From the NCBI GenBank assembly GCA_030373505.1, contig JAUCYS010000008.1, positions 1 to 64,000 on the forward strand: a DNA stretch of 64,000 nt. The letters are read 5' to 3'. The notes beneath the pieces were generated by a model, which ran no database searches, had not been told where the DNA came from, and saw nothing but the letters and a program-made list of their open reading frames with translations. This document shows positions 1-8,883 of this stretch, one piece after another (the stretch's first letter is position 1; the number at the start of each line of letters is the position of its first letter). The DNA comes from Parasphingorhabdus sp. GTDB taxonomy: Bacteria > Pseudomonadota > Alphaproteobacteria > Sphingomonadales > Sphingomonadaceae. The translations under genes and the position numbers were made by a program.

Positions 1-1
1 G

Positions 2-535
2 ATTCTCCAAGCTTGCTGGAATGAACTTCGGGAAGTCGGATACGGGGCGCTGACATTAGAGGCTGTGGCAGCAAGGGCGGGTACGAGCCGGCCTGTGATT
101 ACGCGACGGTGGCCAAGTCGATCTGATCTGGCGCTGGCAGCGATCCGCGACCGCCTTGCAAGCCATCCGCTCGATGTTCCTGATATGGGGAACGTACGCG
201 ACGAGCTGATCTGCTTTCTCAAACAAACTGTAGAACGCGGGTGGCCGACTGCCTTGATGATCGCACTGCAAATGGGCGATTATTTTCGCGAGACCCACAC
301 AACCCCCCATCAATTGCGCAAGGCAATCGCGTCGGCTGACGACGGCTCAATCTTCGACATCCTCCATCGTGCTGTTCAACGGAATGAAGTAGATGGACGT
401 AAACTGACGCCGACCGTAGTACGCCTTCCACGGGATTTGCTGTTCAATAACGCGATGGTCACATTGCAGCCCACATCGGAAGAAACCATAATCGATATCA
501 TCGACAATGTATTTCTGCCTTTGATCCGAAACTAG
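2..535 (+). CDS. TetR-family transcriptional regulator, 5' end outside the window
   Basis: The frame is open from base 2, so the start codon and first helix lie outside the window. What is visible is the end of the N-terminal helix-turn-helix (TLEAVAARAGTSRPVITRRW) followed by an all-helical ligand domain of about 140 residues, as in TetR repressors. The protein is a close paralogue of the TetR gene at 21212-21817, roughly two thirds identical by eye, sharing blocks such as RLASHPLDVPD and EVDGRKLTP. It converges with the mmsA-like gene. The two TetR genes bracket the catabolic cluster between them, so this one probably senses a substrate or intermediate of that cluster. The effector is unknown. 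Confidence 0.9.
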   Translation: MLQACWNELREVGYGALTLEAVAARAGTSRPVITRRWPSRSDLALAAIRDRLASHPLDVPDMGNVRDELICFLKQTVERGWPTALMIALQMGDYFRETHTTPHQLRKAIASADDGSIFDILHRAVQRNEVDGRKLTPTVVRLPRDLLFNNAMVTLQPTSEETIIDIIDNVFLPLIRN

Positions 536-585
536 TGCGGATGGTTCAAGGCCTCACTTGATCTTGCCTCCAACAACGGCTTTGC

Positions 586-2088
586 TCACCCAAGTGTCGG
601 CATAATGAAGTCTGCTCCCGCACGAATACCCTTTGGCCAGCGCAATGTTGCTGTCTTCAGCTTCGTATAGAAACGCACGCCTTCCGGGCCGTGCATATGG
701 TGGTCGCCGAACAATGAGCGTTTCCAGCCGCCAAAGGAATGGAACGCCATCGGTACCGGGATAGGCACATTGACGCCGACCATACCCGCCTGCACCTGAC
801 CGAGGAATGCCTGCGCGGTATCGCCGTCGCGGGTGAAGAGAGCGGTGCCGTTGCCAAATTCATGCTGGTTGATCAGACCCAGCGCCTCGTCAAAACTCTC
901 GGTGCGAACGATCGACAGGACGGGGCCAAAGATCTCCTCGCGATAGATGCGCATATCGGGCGTTACCTTGTCGAACAAAGAACCGCCGACGAAAAAGCCT
1001 TTTTCATAGCCCTGGATATTGAGGTTGCGTCCGTCAACAACCAGTTCTGCACCCTCGGCGACCCCGGCATCGACATAACCCAGAACCTTGTCGGCATGCT
1101 CGCGCGTGACAAGTGGCCCCATCTCGGCTTCCGGGTCGGTGCCCGGTCCGATCTTGAGTGTGCGCACCTTGGGAGCCAGCCGCTCGATCAGGGCGTCCGC
1201 TGTCGCCTGTCCCACGGGTACGGCTACCGAGATTGCCATGCAGCGTTCGCCAGCGGAGCCATAGGCTGCTCCCATGAGGGCATCGACGGCCTTGTCCAGA
1301 TCGGCATCGGGCATCACGATCATGTGATTCTTGGCACCGCCCAGCGCCTGAACACGCTTGCCGGCCGCAGTACCGCGATGATGGACATATTCGGCAATTG
1401 GAGTGGATCCAACGAATGAGACGGCCTGAACAGCGGGATGATCGAGGATCGCATCGACAACGGGCTTGCCGCCATGAACGACCTGGAACACCCCTTCGGG
1501 CAGCCCCGCCTTGCCGAGTAGCGCAGCCAGTTCGTTGGCAAGGCTCGGGTCACGTTCTGACGGTTTGAGGATGAAGCTATTGCCACAGGCGAGTGCAACC
1601 GGAAACATCCACATCGGTACCATTGCAGGGAAGTTGAAAGGCGTGATCCCCGCTACAACGCCCAGAGGCTGGCGGAAGGACACGGCATCAATGCCATTGC
1701 CGACCTGTTCAGAATATTCTCCCTTCAGTAATTGCGGAATCCCGCAGGCAAATTCGACCACCTCAAGCCCGCGGATCAGCTCGCCCTTGGCATCGGAATG
1801 CACTTTGCCACGTTCGGCAGTGATGAGCGATGCGAGCCGGTCAATTTCGCGCTCGATTAGATCGCGGAAGCGAAAAAAGACGCGCGCCCTTACATGCGGT
1901 GGGGTTGCAGCCCAGGCGGGAAAAGCCGCTTGGGCTGCGGCCACTGCCATCTCGACCTCTGCTGGTCCGCCCAGTGCCAAATGGCCACTGATTTCACCGG
2001 TCGCGGGATTGAAAATGTTCGACATATTCTCCGCTGGAGCAGATGCGCGGCCATGAATTATATGATCGACGATGTTGGACTGTGACAT
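586..2088 (-). CDS. mmsA: CoA-acylating (methyl)malonate-semialdehyde dehydrogenase, MmsA type
   Basis: A 500-residue aldehyde dehydrogenase of the MmsA branch, which oxidises methylmalonate or malonate semialdehyde with NAD and CoA to propionyl- or acetyl-CoA plus CO2. The family block [17 protein letters not shown] is present with catalytic Cys283, and the length fits. An upstream in-frame ATG at 2169 exists, but the start at 2088 is preferred because it has an AGGAGT ribosome site and gives the family's usual N-terminus ([10 protein letters not shown]). It follows the iron-type alcohol dehydrogenase on the same strand by 37 bases, so the pair may carry out alcohol to semialdehyde to acyl-CoA at the lower end of the catabolic pathway. 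Confidence 0.9.
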   Translation of the reverse strand: MSQSNIVDHIIHGRASAPAENMSNIFNPATGEISGHLALGGPAEVEMAVAAAQAAFPAWAATPPHVRARVFFRFRDLIEREIDRLASLITAERGKVHSDAKGELIRGLEVVEFACGIPQLLKGEYSEQVGNGIDAVSFRQPLGVVAGITPFNFPAMVPMWMFPVALACGNSFILKPSERDPSLANELAALLGKAGLPEGVFQVVHGGKPVVDAILDHPAVQAVSFVGSTPIAEYVHHRGTAAGKRVQALGGAKNHMIVMPDADLDKAVDALMGAAYGSAGERCMAISVAVPVGQATADALIERLAPKVRTLKIGPGTDPEAEMGPLVTREHADKVLGYVDAGVAEGAELVVDGRNLNIQGYEKGFFVGGSLFDKVTPDMRIYREEIFGPVLSIVRTESFDEALGLINQHEFGNGTALFTRDGDTAQAFLGQVQAGMVGVNVPIPVPMAFHSFGGWKRSLFGDHHMHGPEGVRFYTKLKTATLRWPKGIRAGADFIMPTLG

Positions 2089-2125
2089 GAGGACTCCTGA
2101 CGAAAATGCGCTTGAAGCTGCGGGT

Positions 2126-3283
2126 TCAGGCCCAGGCTTCGCGGTAAAGTGACTGGATGGTTTCGGCATCCGGGATACGCGGATTGTTGCCGGGAGAACC
2201 GGAAGCCAGCGCCTGTTCCGCCATTAGCGGCAACAGTTCGGTCCATCGCGTTTCATCGATGCCATAGGTTTTGGGCGTTGGGACAGAAAGATCTCTGTTC
2301 ACGTCGCGCAACGCCTCAATCAATCGGCCGACCGCAGCCTGTTCGCCTTCTCCCGCTTCGCTGAGGCCCATGGCGTGGGCGCAATCGGCGTAGCGATTGA
2401 GGGCCGCAGGGGCGGACCATGCCGTGACGACCGGCAGCAGCATTGCGTTGGACAGGCCGTGCGCGACATGGAAATGCGCGCCGATCGGGCGGCTCATGCC
2501 GTGCACCAGCGCCACCGATGCGTTGGAAAAAGCGATGCCGGCCTGCAAGGACCCCACCATCAATGCTTCACGCGCCGGCCGGTCATCAGGCTGTTCGCAG
2601 GCGCGACGCAGGTTCGGCCAGATGGCGCGCATCGCCGCTATCGCCATCCCGTCAGAAAAGGGGTTGGCCAGTTTCGAGACATAGGCCTCCATTGCGTGGG
2701 TCAACGCGTCGATGCCGGTATCGGCGGTCAGGCGTGCCGGTTTGGTGAGTGTCAGTTCATAGTCGACGATAGCCAGTACGGGCAAATAGGCGAGGCCGAC
2801 GCACAGCATCTTTTCATCATTGGTCTCGTCGGTGATGATCGTGAAACGTGTTGCCTCGGAACCTGTGCCCGCCGTTGTGGGGATAGCGATGATCGGCAGG
2901 CCAGGCTCGTTTTCCTGATGCGGTGCCTTGCGCTCGCGCATAGTGCCACCCTTCGCCGCCAGAATTGCGACGGCCTTGGCCGTGTCTATCGGGCTCCCTC
3001 CACCGAAACCGATAATGCAATCATGCTTGCCTTCCGCCACAAAAGCGACGGCTGCTTCGACCGAAGTGACTGTGGGATCGGGGATAACATCGCTATATGC
3101 GCGTGCTGTCATACCAGCTTCTGCCAGAATGAAGAGCAAGCGATCCAGTACCCCTGAGCTGGCCATGAATGCATCGGTCATGATTGCCGGCGCTTTAAGC
3201 CCCAACTGGGAGAGAGCAACGGGCAGTTCATGGATTGATCCGGCACCAATCCGCATCGCGCGCGGGAGAAAAATGGCGGCCAT
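2126..3283 (-). CDS. Iron-containing (group III) alcohol dehydrogenase
   Basis: A 385-residue NAD(P)-dependent, metal-activated alcohol dehydrogenase. The nucleotide-binding block [14 protein letters not shown] lies at about residues 91-104. The four metal ligands are in the family spacing: Asp192 and His196 ([11 protein letters not shown]), His261 and His275 ([16 protein letters not shown]). The start at 3283 is preferred over 3316 because of the purine-rich AAGGGA upstream and because [13 protein letters not shown] is the usual beginning of the fold. Likely role: oxidation of a hydroxy-acid or alcohol intermediate before the adjacent MmsA step. Maleylacetate reductase is a related alternative but less likely, given the full set of metal ligands. 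Confidence 0.9.
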   Translation of the reverse strand: MAAIFLPRAMRIGAGSIHELPVALSQLGLKAPAIMTDAFMASSGVLDRLLFILAEAGMTARAYSDVIPDPTVTSVEAAVAFVAEGKHDCIIGFGGGSPIDTAKAVAILAAKGGTMRERKAPHQENEPGLPIIAIPTTAGTGSEATRFTIITDETNDEKMLCVGLAYLPVLAIVDYELTLTKPARLTADTGIDALTHAMEAYVSKLANPFSDGMAIAAMRAIWPNLRRACEQPDDRPAREALMVGSLQAGIAFSNASVALVHGMSRPIGAHFHVAHGLSNAMLLPVVTAWSAPAALNRYADCAHAMGLSEAGEGEQAAVGRLIEALRDVNRDLSVPTPKTYGIDETRWTELLPLMAEQALASGSPGNNPRIPDAETIQSLYREAWA

Positions 3284-3465
3284 CAAATATCCCTTCATTT
3301 GGTTCGAGACATGCAATCAGGCGATACTCAGTGAGGGGCTGCAGCAACAGATCACAAAAAGGGCAGTTTTTTGAGATACAAATAAAGGGATGCCCAAAAG
3401 CGCAAGGTGTGAAGCGGGCGATCTCGCGACCATGAACAGCCGCAAGATCACCCGTTGAGATCCGT

Positions 3466-6027
3466 TCAATATTGGAATGAAAGACTCGCCCCGAAAATAC
3501 GCGGCTCGGCAAACTGCTTCGCCGTCACACCCAGACTGTTATTCAATGAGGAAGACGTCGTAGCATAAAGCTTGTCGAAGAGATTGCGGGCAAAGAGGCT
3601 CGCGGTAATGCCCTCATGGCCCAACGGTTCACGCCAATCAATCCGCGCGTTAGCGATGCCAAACCCCTTCTGGGATATATTATCCCTGGTAGTGTCGGGG
3701 AACAATTCCAAGTAGCGGTTTGCAGCCGAGAGATAATAGGCCCGCGACTGATATGTGTACTGACCCGTGATCGCAACCGTACCATTGTCTCCGGCAAGCG
3801 GAATGTCATAGGTCGCATTCACGTTCAGCTTGTGCTTCGGCGCGTTCTGGAAAGGGCTGTCTGAGAGATCAAGGTTGCCGTCTGCATCAAGGCCAGTCGT
3901 GCCGCCATAAGGATCAGCACCTGTCCACGACGTATATTTGGTGTCGTTGAGCGAATAGTTGAAGCCCAATGTCAGGTTGTCCGTTGGCAGGACCGTAAGC
4001 TCAACCTCCAGCCCACGCAGCTTCGCCTTTGCGACGTTGGCGATGAAGGAAACAGCAGAACCGCTGCTTGAGAGAGTGCTGATCGGTCTTTGAATGCCCG
4101 AATACCAGGCCTGATAGGCAGCCATGTTGAGGCGTCCTCTGGTGGCACCAAAATTGAAATCCCATTTGAATCCCCCTTCGATGTCCTCGATTGTTTCGGG
4201 AGCATATTGCTCTTTGAAAAGCGGAGAGTTCGCGGCGTTGAGATTATTGAGTCCGCCGGGGGAATAGCCTTTGCGATGGGCAACATACACAAGCAGTTCG
4301 GGAGTGGCTTTATAATCGATCGAGAAATTATAGTTTGTGCCACTGGACTTGAAGGCTTGGGTCGTAACCGTCGACGAGGGCGTCATGACGCCCGTCACGG
4401 GGTTGGTGACCGCTGCCGCCGTGCGCAGCAGGAAATCGTCCTTGGTATGACGGACACCGCCGGTCAGTTTGACGCCGTCGAGCAGTCCGTCCAGGCTAAG
4501 CGTGGCTTGCCCATAGAAGGCGTCCTGATTGGCGCGACCACCCACTGTGAATGGGTTAGTGGCACCATAGCCAAGGTTCAGGGTAGTTATGCCCCCAAAG
4601 GCCTTTTGGATACTGCCAAGGTTCACCAGATCCGGTCTGCTTGGCGCGTGCTGATAGTAATAACCGACAACGAAATTCAGCCGGTCGTCATACAGCGTTC
4701 CGGAAAGTTGCGTTTCGTTCGAATAGAACTTGTTGCCCTTGCCGAGCGACAGGACCGGCTGGTTACCGCTTTGGTTCAGCGCTGCACCGGCACCGACACC
4801 CACATAGAGGATTATAAGATCGTCAGGAATGCCGCCTATGTTTACGCCGGTGAGGCCTTTTGTGGTCTGATAGCCGAATATATTCTTCAGTTGCAGTTCG
4901 AGCGGGCCAAGCGCCGGAAGAGTCAACTCCGTCCTGTTGACCACCGTTTCATGCGTATGTCGGTCAATGAAACCCGTGGTGTTTCCTGCATTGACATTTC
5001 GCAGTGCGTCGCCGCCCGCTGCCGTGCGCGCGGTCTCGGCTTCCAGATTTCCCCTGATCGACGTCAGAATATCCAGACGCTGCTGAATGCAAGCAGCCAC
5101 GCTGGGGGTCAGGCCGAACGACTCCGCCGCCGTGCAGGCCGTGCCGAACACTGCAGGTCCCGCCGCAGCAGGCAGATTGAACAGCGCATGATTTGGGTTG
5201 TATGCCACAGGGACATATGCGGCTGACGATTGGTCCGCATGGAAACGGTCGTAAATGGTGGTGTTCTTCAGCCAGCTGAACGGTTCAAAACGCACACTCA
5301 CGCGCTGCGAGTCATTGTCCAGTCCGTCCAAGCGCTCGCCGGTGCCAATGACCTTGGTATAGCCGCGCCGGTGATTGTAGTTACCAGCAACCCTGATCGC
5401 CAGAACATCATCGATGACAGGGATACTGACCGCAAGCGTGCCCTGCACCAGGCCCATGCTGCCAAGCGAGAGATTGCCGACAGCTTCGACCTCGCTGAGG
5501 TTGGGCGCAGCGGGTGTGACGAGCACTGCGCCTGCCACCGATGTACGACCGAACAGCGTGCCCTGAGGCCCCTTGAGAACCTGTACCGATGCCAGGTCAT
5601 ACAGCGACGAACCAGCGCTGGTATCAACACCGATATTGTTGGTGGGCGTAGGAACTTCCGAGAAATAGGTGCCCACAGAAGGCGTGCCAGTGCTGGTACC
5701 AGAAAGACCACGCATACCATATGTGCCGCCCGTGTGACCGAAGCGGCCAGCAACACTCAGCGAGGGAACTTTCTGCTGAAGGTCGTTCTGATCATTCACC
5801 AGTTGCGTCTTCAACTCTTCTTCCGTCATGACACTGACTGCCAGCGGCACGTCCTGCAGTCTTTCGTCGCGACGACGAGCAGTGACAATGATTTCTTGAA
5901 AAGCACTGGCTTTCGTTTCTTCTTGGTTCCCGGCGTCCTGGGCAAATGCAGAGGAGGGCGCCAGACCGATAGTCAGTGCCGAAACAGTCGAAAACAAAAG
6001 CCTTTTTCTATTAAAATGAAATTCCAC
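3466..6027 (-). CDS. TonB-dependent outer-membrane receptor
   Basis: An 853-residue outer-membrane active transporter. It begins with a GTG at 6027 behind a strong GGGAGG site. A signal peptide ends near AFAQ (about residue 29), and the TonB box EIIVTARRR sits at about residues 45-53. A plug domain follows with PQGTLFGRTSVAGAVLV, then a long 22-strand-type barrel ending in the aromatic residue expected of outer-membrane proteins (SLSFQY). It resembles the broad sphingomonad class of receptors linked to catabolic clusters rather than classical siderophore receptors, since it has no STN domain. It sits inside the minus-strand catabolic block between the cupin and the dehydrogenases, so it probably imports the substrate of the cluster. 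Confidence 0.93.
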   Translation of the reverse strand: MEFHFNRKRLLFSTVSALTIGLAPSSAFAQDAGNQEETKASAFQEIIVTARRRDERLQDVPLAVSVMTEEELKTQLVNDQNDLQQKVPSLSVAGRFGHTGGTYGMRGLSGTSTGTPSVGTYFSEVPTPTNNIGVDTSAGSSLYDLASVQVLKGPQGTLFGRTSVAGAVLVTPAAPNLSEVEAVGNLSLGSMGLVQGTLAVSIPVIDDVLAIRVAGNYNHRRGYTKVIGTGERLDGLDNDSQRVSVRFEPFSWLKNTTIYDRFHADQSSAAYVPVAYNPNHALFNLPAAAGPAVFGTACTAAESFGLTPSVAACIQQRLDILTSIRGNLEAETARTAAGGDALRNVNAGNTTGFIDRHTHETVVNRTELTLPALGPLELQLKNIFGYQTTKGLTGVNIGGIPDDLIILYVGVGAGAALNQSGNQPVLSLGKGNKFYSNETQLSGTLYDDRLNFVVGYYYQHAPSRPDLVNLGSIQKAFGGITTLNLGYGATNPFTVGGRANQDAFYGQATLSLDGLLDGVKLTGGVRHTKDDFLLRTAAAVTNPVTGVMTPSSTVTTQAFKSSGTNYNFSIDYKATPELLVYVAHRKGYSPGGLNNLNAANSPLFKEQYAPETIEDIEGGFKWDFNFGATRGRLNMAAYQAWYSGIQRPISTLSSSGSAVSFIANVAKAKLRGLEVELTVLPTDNLTLGFNYSLNDTKYTSWTGADPYGGTTGLDADGNLDLSDSPFQNAPKHKLNVNATYDIPLAGDNGTVAITGQYTYQSRAYYLSAANRYLELFPDTTRDNISQKGFGIANARIDWREPLGHEGITASLFARNLFDKLYATTSSSLNNSLGVTAKQFAEPRIFGASLSFQY

Positions 6028-6548
6028 CTTCAGCCTCCCTTAACGTTATCATTTGTTGATTTAGATCACTTGACTCAAGCATTCAGATGCTCGGTAAAAG
6101 ACTCGCAGCACGCGCCAATGACAGTCTGCTTCCCCCTCCAATAGTGGGCCGCATCTTTGTGTCGTCACACAATTCCATGCATGGATCTGAGGGGTTTATT
6201 TGTGCCGGGAAGCCTGACAGCGTCTACTATCAAATACGGCTGAAATGGAGTTGCAGTTCGAGTATAGTTGCAGCGGCCTACTCGAGTGATATGAGCGGCT
6301 TTCTGGCCTTGGCTGGCCTCAAAATCCGCCCTTTCCTGATCAATTCCGCCTTCGGTAATGAGCAAAAGAGGGGCGACTAGCCAACGAGCGGCCTGTGCCT
6401 TGACTCACCCTGTGGATTAAAGGGCCAGCCCTCATCGAAATGCGGATCTCGTCACAGATACGAGCCAGAAAGCCCATGTGGATGACGATCATGGCCGAAG
6501 TCAGGGCACAGCAATTTTCAGGCAGTTGGTTCGCTATCCCGACAACTT
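6028..6548. other. Intergenic promoter region of the receptor gene; no credible gene
   Basis: About 520 bases separate the cupin stop from the receptor start on the minus strand. Short open frames exist on both strands but lack ribosome sites, recognisable products or sensible codon use. Two adjacent dyads stand out: TTGTGT-CGTC-ACACAA at 6157-6172 and the perfect palindrome TCCATGCATGGA at 6174-6185, about 130-160 bases upstream of the receptor start. They are reasonable operator candidates for the receptor gene, although nothing in the window identifies the binding protein. Confidence 0.5.
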
Positions 6549-6998
6549 TCAGGCTAGCACATTCGGACGGGGCAGGCCGGATTGTTCGCACATCTGCATG
6601 TAATTTTCCAGAACTGTTGCGCAATCAATCGAGGCGACAACTTCCAGTGTCTGTTCGTTGATATATTCGAGAATCCCGTAGCTCACAAATACCGCACTGA
6701 CAGGATTGGGGCCGGCATGGAATTTGTGGATCACGCCGGGCGTTTCGAAAATGTACGTGCCGGGCCGATATTCGTATGTGTGATCATGGCCCCAGGTGCC
6801 CTCCACTGTCCATCCAAACACGGGGCCGAGATGCCGGTGTAGTTCACTCGAACAGCCCGGGTCGGCCTGGATCTGCGTGACGATGAAATCCTCGCTGGGC
6901 CGTGCGTGCAAGATCCGCACTTTTGTACCTTTGCCGAAATCAACGAAAGGAATCGTCTCGCTGTGAAGATGCAGCGTATCCAGATCAGGGTGAGCCAT
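6549..6998 (-). CDS. Cupin-domain protein, 2,4'-dihydroxyacetophenone dioxygenase-like
   Basis: A 149-residue single-domain cupin. The metal-site motif is seen as ELHRHLGPVFGWTVEG and the second cupin motif as YIFETPGVIHKFHAG. These provide histidines for one mononuclear metal. The pattern resembles ChrR-like cupins annotated as 2,4'-dihydroxyacetophenone dioxygenase family, which cleave a C-C bond beside an aromatic ketone. Start 6998 (MAHPDLDTLH) is chosen over 7100 because a GGGAGA site precedes it. It follows the hypothetical and crotonase genes on the same strand with a gap of about 200 bases and is related in fold to the cupin at 33848-34324. An oxidative ring or side-chain step in the cluster is plausible but not proven. 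Confidence 0.75.
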   Translation of the reverse strand: MAHPDLDTLHLHSETIPFVDFGKGTKVRILHARPSEDFIVTQIQADPGCSSELHRHLGPVFGWTVEGTWGHDHTYEYRPGTYIFETPGVIHKFHAGPNPVSAVFVSYGILEYINEQTLEVVASIDCATVLENYMQMCEQSGLPRPNVLA

Positions 6999-7041
6999 TT
7001 TCCATTCTCCCAAAAATTTCCTTACCATTTTATGGCAGACA

Positions 7042-7058
7042 TTGCGCAACCTGCGCAA
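7042..7058. promoter_or_regulatory. Inverted repeat upstream of the cupin gene (candidate operator)
   Basis: TTGCGCA-ACC-TGCGCAA is a perfect 7-bp dyad with a 3-bp spacer, 44 bases upstream of the cupin start at 6998. Size and position suit a dimeric repressor or activator site. No second copy was noticed in the window, so the cognate protein is unknown. Confidence 0.4.
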
Positions 7059-7199
7059 ATACCCAAGTTGGTCCAAGATAGAGGGTTCAATTTGCACCAC
7101 CTATTGAGACCGGCAAAACCTATTTATTTGGCATCTTAAATAAACTCCGCTGAAGAGAAAACTATCAAGTCGGGTAGAAGCTGTGTTGAATGCCTCGCC

Positions 7200-7988
7200 C
7201 TATCTGAACGCAGCGCCAATCGCCTGTGCCCAAGTTGCGATCTGCGGCGCATGGCCAACAAAATTGGCGCTGATGATTGTTCCGTGGGCATCGATATGCC
7301 GGGAGTCGACCAGGCCGAATTGCGCGAGAACGGGTAACAGCAGCGAACGGGCAATCTGCGTGACTTCGCCCTTGCGTCCTTCGGCGAGATCGAAAGACCT
7401 GGCGCTTGGGTGGATCATTGGTCGCACATCGCTGCAGGGTGCGTTTGTCCCGTTTGCGAAATTCCACATCTGGAGTCGGGGCGGATCATCCGTCCGGACA
7501 GAAGAGAGCAGGCGCAGGTCAATAAACGCAGATCCCTGCACACCTGCCTGTGCCGCCCATTCGGCGGCCAAACGGACAAAACACACCGTTAGCCATGCGA
7601 TAGAGCCTTCCCCAATAGCCCATATCGCGCCTTGCCCGGTATCTGATTCTTTCAGATTGCCGACTTGCACAGCGGTGAGACTGCTTCCATCCGGGCTTAG
7701 CTCGACATGATATGCAGGGCCGGGTCCGCCATCAAGCGGTGAAGCAAAAACAAGCCTGTCATTGTGTAATGACTCGCAGAAATGCTCACCAACTTTCAGC
7801 GGCGCAGGCCAGTTTCCGGCCTCCTGACAGAGCCAGTTCTGGACCCGGGACGATGATCCCGGATCCAAATTCAGAAGCGCCTTTTCGTCAGGGATGCAGG
7901 TTGCCACCAGCCACAGGCTCGCCGGTTTCAGCATCCCCTTGGCATCCGCGAGAAGCCGCTCGACGCGGCTCTCGGTGTCGTCGCTCAT
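7200..7988 (-). CDS. Hypothetical protein translationally coupled to the crotonase-like hydrolase
   Basis: A 262-residue protein I do not recognise. The start at 7988 (MSDDTESRVERLL) overlaps the stop of the preceding crotonase-family gene by four bases (ATGA), which strongly suggests translational coupling and a shared step. The longer in-frame extension to 8192 only runs antiparallel through that gene and is not used. There is no signal peptide or obvious membrane helix. The middle contains a strand-rich stretch with HNDRLVFASPLDGGPGPAYH, and the end has a QIATWAQ helix. No metal, nucleotide or catalytic motif is evident. It could be an accessory subunit or a substrate-binding partner of the hydrolase. 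Confidence 0.7.
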   Translation of the reverse strand: MSDDTESRVERLLADAKGMLKPASLWLVATCIPDEKALLNLDPGSSSRVQNWLCQEAGNWPAPLKVGEHFCESLHNDRLVFASPLDGGPGPAYHVELSPDGSSLTAVQVGNLKESDTGQGAIWAIGEGSIAWLTVCFVRLAAEWAAQAGVQGSAFIDLRLLSSVRTDDPPRLQMWNFANGTNAPCSDVRPMIHPSARSFDLAEGRKGEVTQIARSLLLPVLAQFGLVDSRHIDAHGTIISANFVGHAPQIATWAQAIGAAFR

Positions 7989-8842
7989 TCGAAGACTTTC
8001 CGCCCTTCGGTGTCGCCGAAGAGTTCCGGATTGGGTACGACCGCCTTGCTGGCGATCGTGGACAGCATCTGCTGCGACATTTGAAAGCCGAAGTCTTCCG
8101 AGATCGCCTTCTTCCAATGACGCGACAGGATATTGTGCGTGGCCCAGCGAGTGAAGCGGGGGCGCTTCATGATGAAACGAGCCATATCCCATGCCTTGTC
8201 GAGTATCTCCTCGCGAGGGAAGATTTCATTGATCAGACCGGTTTCTTTCGCCACCTGTGCAGGGATCGCTTTGGCACCGTAGATATAATAGGCGGCGCGC
8301 TTGGCACCCATCAGTGCCTGGATAGCCATGCCCTGACCGTCCCCCGCAGCCGTGCCGAGCCAGAAGTGCGGGTCCATGAAATCGGCGTCGGGCGTGGAAA
8401 GCGTGATGTCGCAAAGGACCGCCATTTCGGTGTGGAAGCCGGGGCCATTAACGGCTGCGATGGTCGGAATGTCCATATTATAGATAAAGCTCTCGATCAG
8501 TTTCCAGCCATCCATCGTGCGCTGGAACATGAGGTCGGGATCGAGATCGGATGCCGGAACAGGGTTGTGCCCCTTGGCATCGCCGGTCATCCACTTTTCG
8601 CCGGTGCCGGTCAGGATCAGGACATGGTTTTCCGGATCATTGCCTATTTCCTGCCATACGCGTGTCCAGACATTATGCGCAGCATGAGTATGGACATAAA
8701 TCTCGTCATTGGTGTGCAGACGCACTTCGATGATACCGTCTTCGCGGCGCATCTTGAAGAATTCGGCATAGCGCTCCGAATATTCCTCAAAACTTGCTGG
8801 CGGGAGATAGCCCTTCCATTCTTTCTTTGGATCAAATGCCAT
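7985..8842 (-). CDS. Crotonase-superfamily hydrolase resembling 6-oxocamphor hydrolase
   Basis: A 285-residue crotonase-fold protein with the start (FEEYSERYAEF) and core (HVLILTGTG, IPTIAAVNGP) of the 6-oxocamphor hydrolase branch rather than enoyl-CoA hydratases. The oxyanion-hole region is conserved, but the hydratase glutamates are absent. Instead His137 (GPGFHTEM), His159 (FMDPHFWLG) and Asp168 (AAGDGQG) fall at nearly the spacing of the His122, His145 and Asp154 described for camphor hydrolase. That enzyme cleaves non-enolisable cyclic beta-diketones by retro-Claisen C-C bond hydrolysis. The ribosome site AAGGAAA precedes the ATG. The gene is coupled to the hypothetical gene downstream. 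Ring or side-chain C-C cleavage of a diketone intermediate is the best guess. Confidence 0.8.
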   Translation of the reverse strand: MAFDPKKEWKGYLPPASFEEYSERYAEFFKMRREDGIIEVRLHTNDEIYVHTHAAHNVWTRVWQEIGNDPENHVLILTGTGEKWMTGDAKGHNPVPASDLDPDLMFQRTMDGWKLIESFIYNMDIPTIAAVNGPGFHTEMAVLCDITLSTPDADFMDPHFWLGTAAGDGQGMAIQALMGAKRAAYYIYGAKAIPAQVAKETGLINEIFPREEILDKAWDMARFIMKRPRFTRWATHNILSRHWKKAISEDFGFQMSQQMLSTIASKAVVPNPELFGDTEGRKVFE

Positions 8843-8883
8843 TATGTTTCCTTCTCTTTTGGTTCGCTAAATTATGGAGCAGT

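Noticed and set aside
3374-3380. AGATACA half-site of the 18-bp palindrome upstream of the iron-type dehydrogenase
   Set aside because: Seven bases without a second arm is expected by chance.
4090-6144. Two long plus-strand frames (378 and 304 residues) opposite the first receptor
   Set aside because: Antisense to a receptor with signal peptide, TonB box and plug; no independent support.
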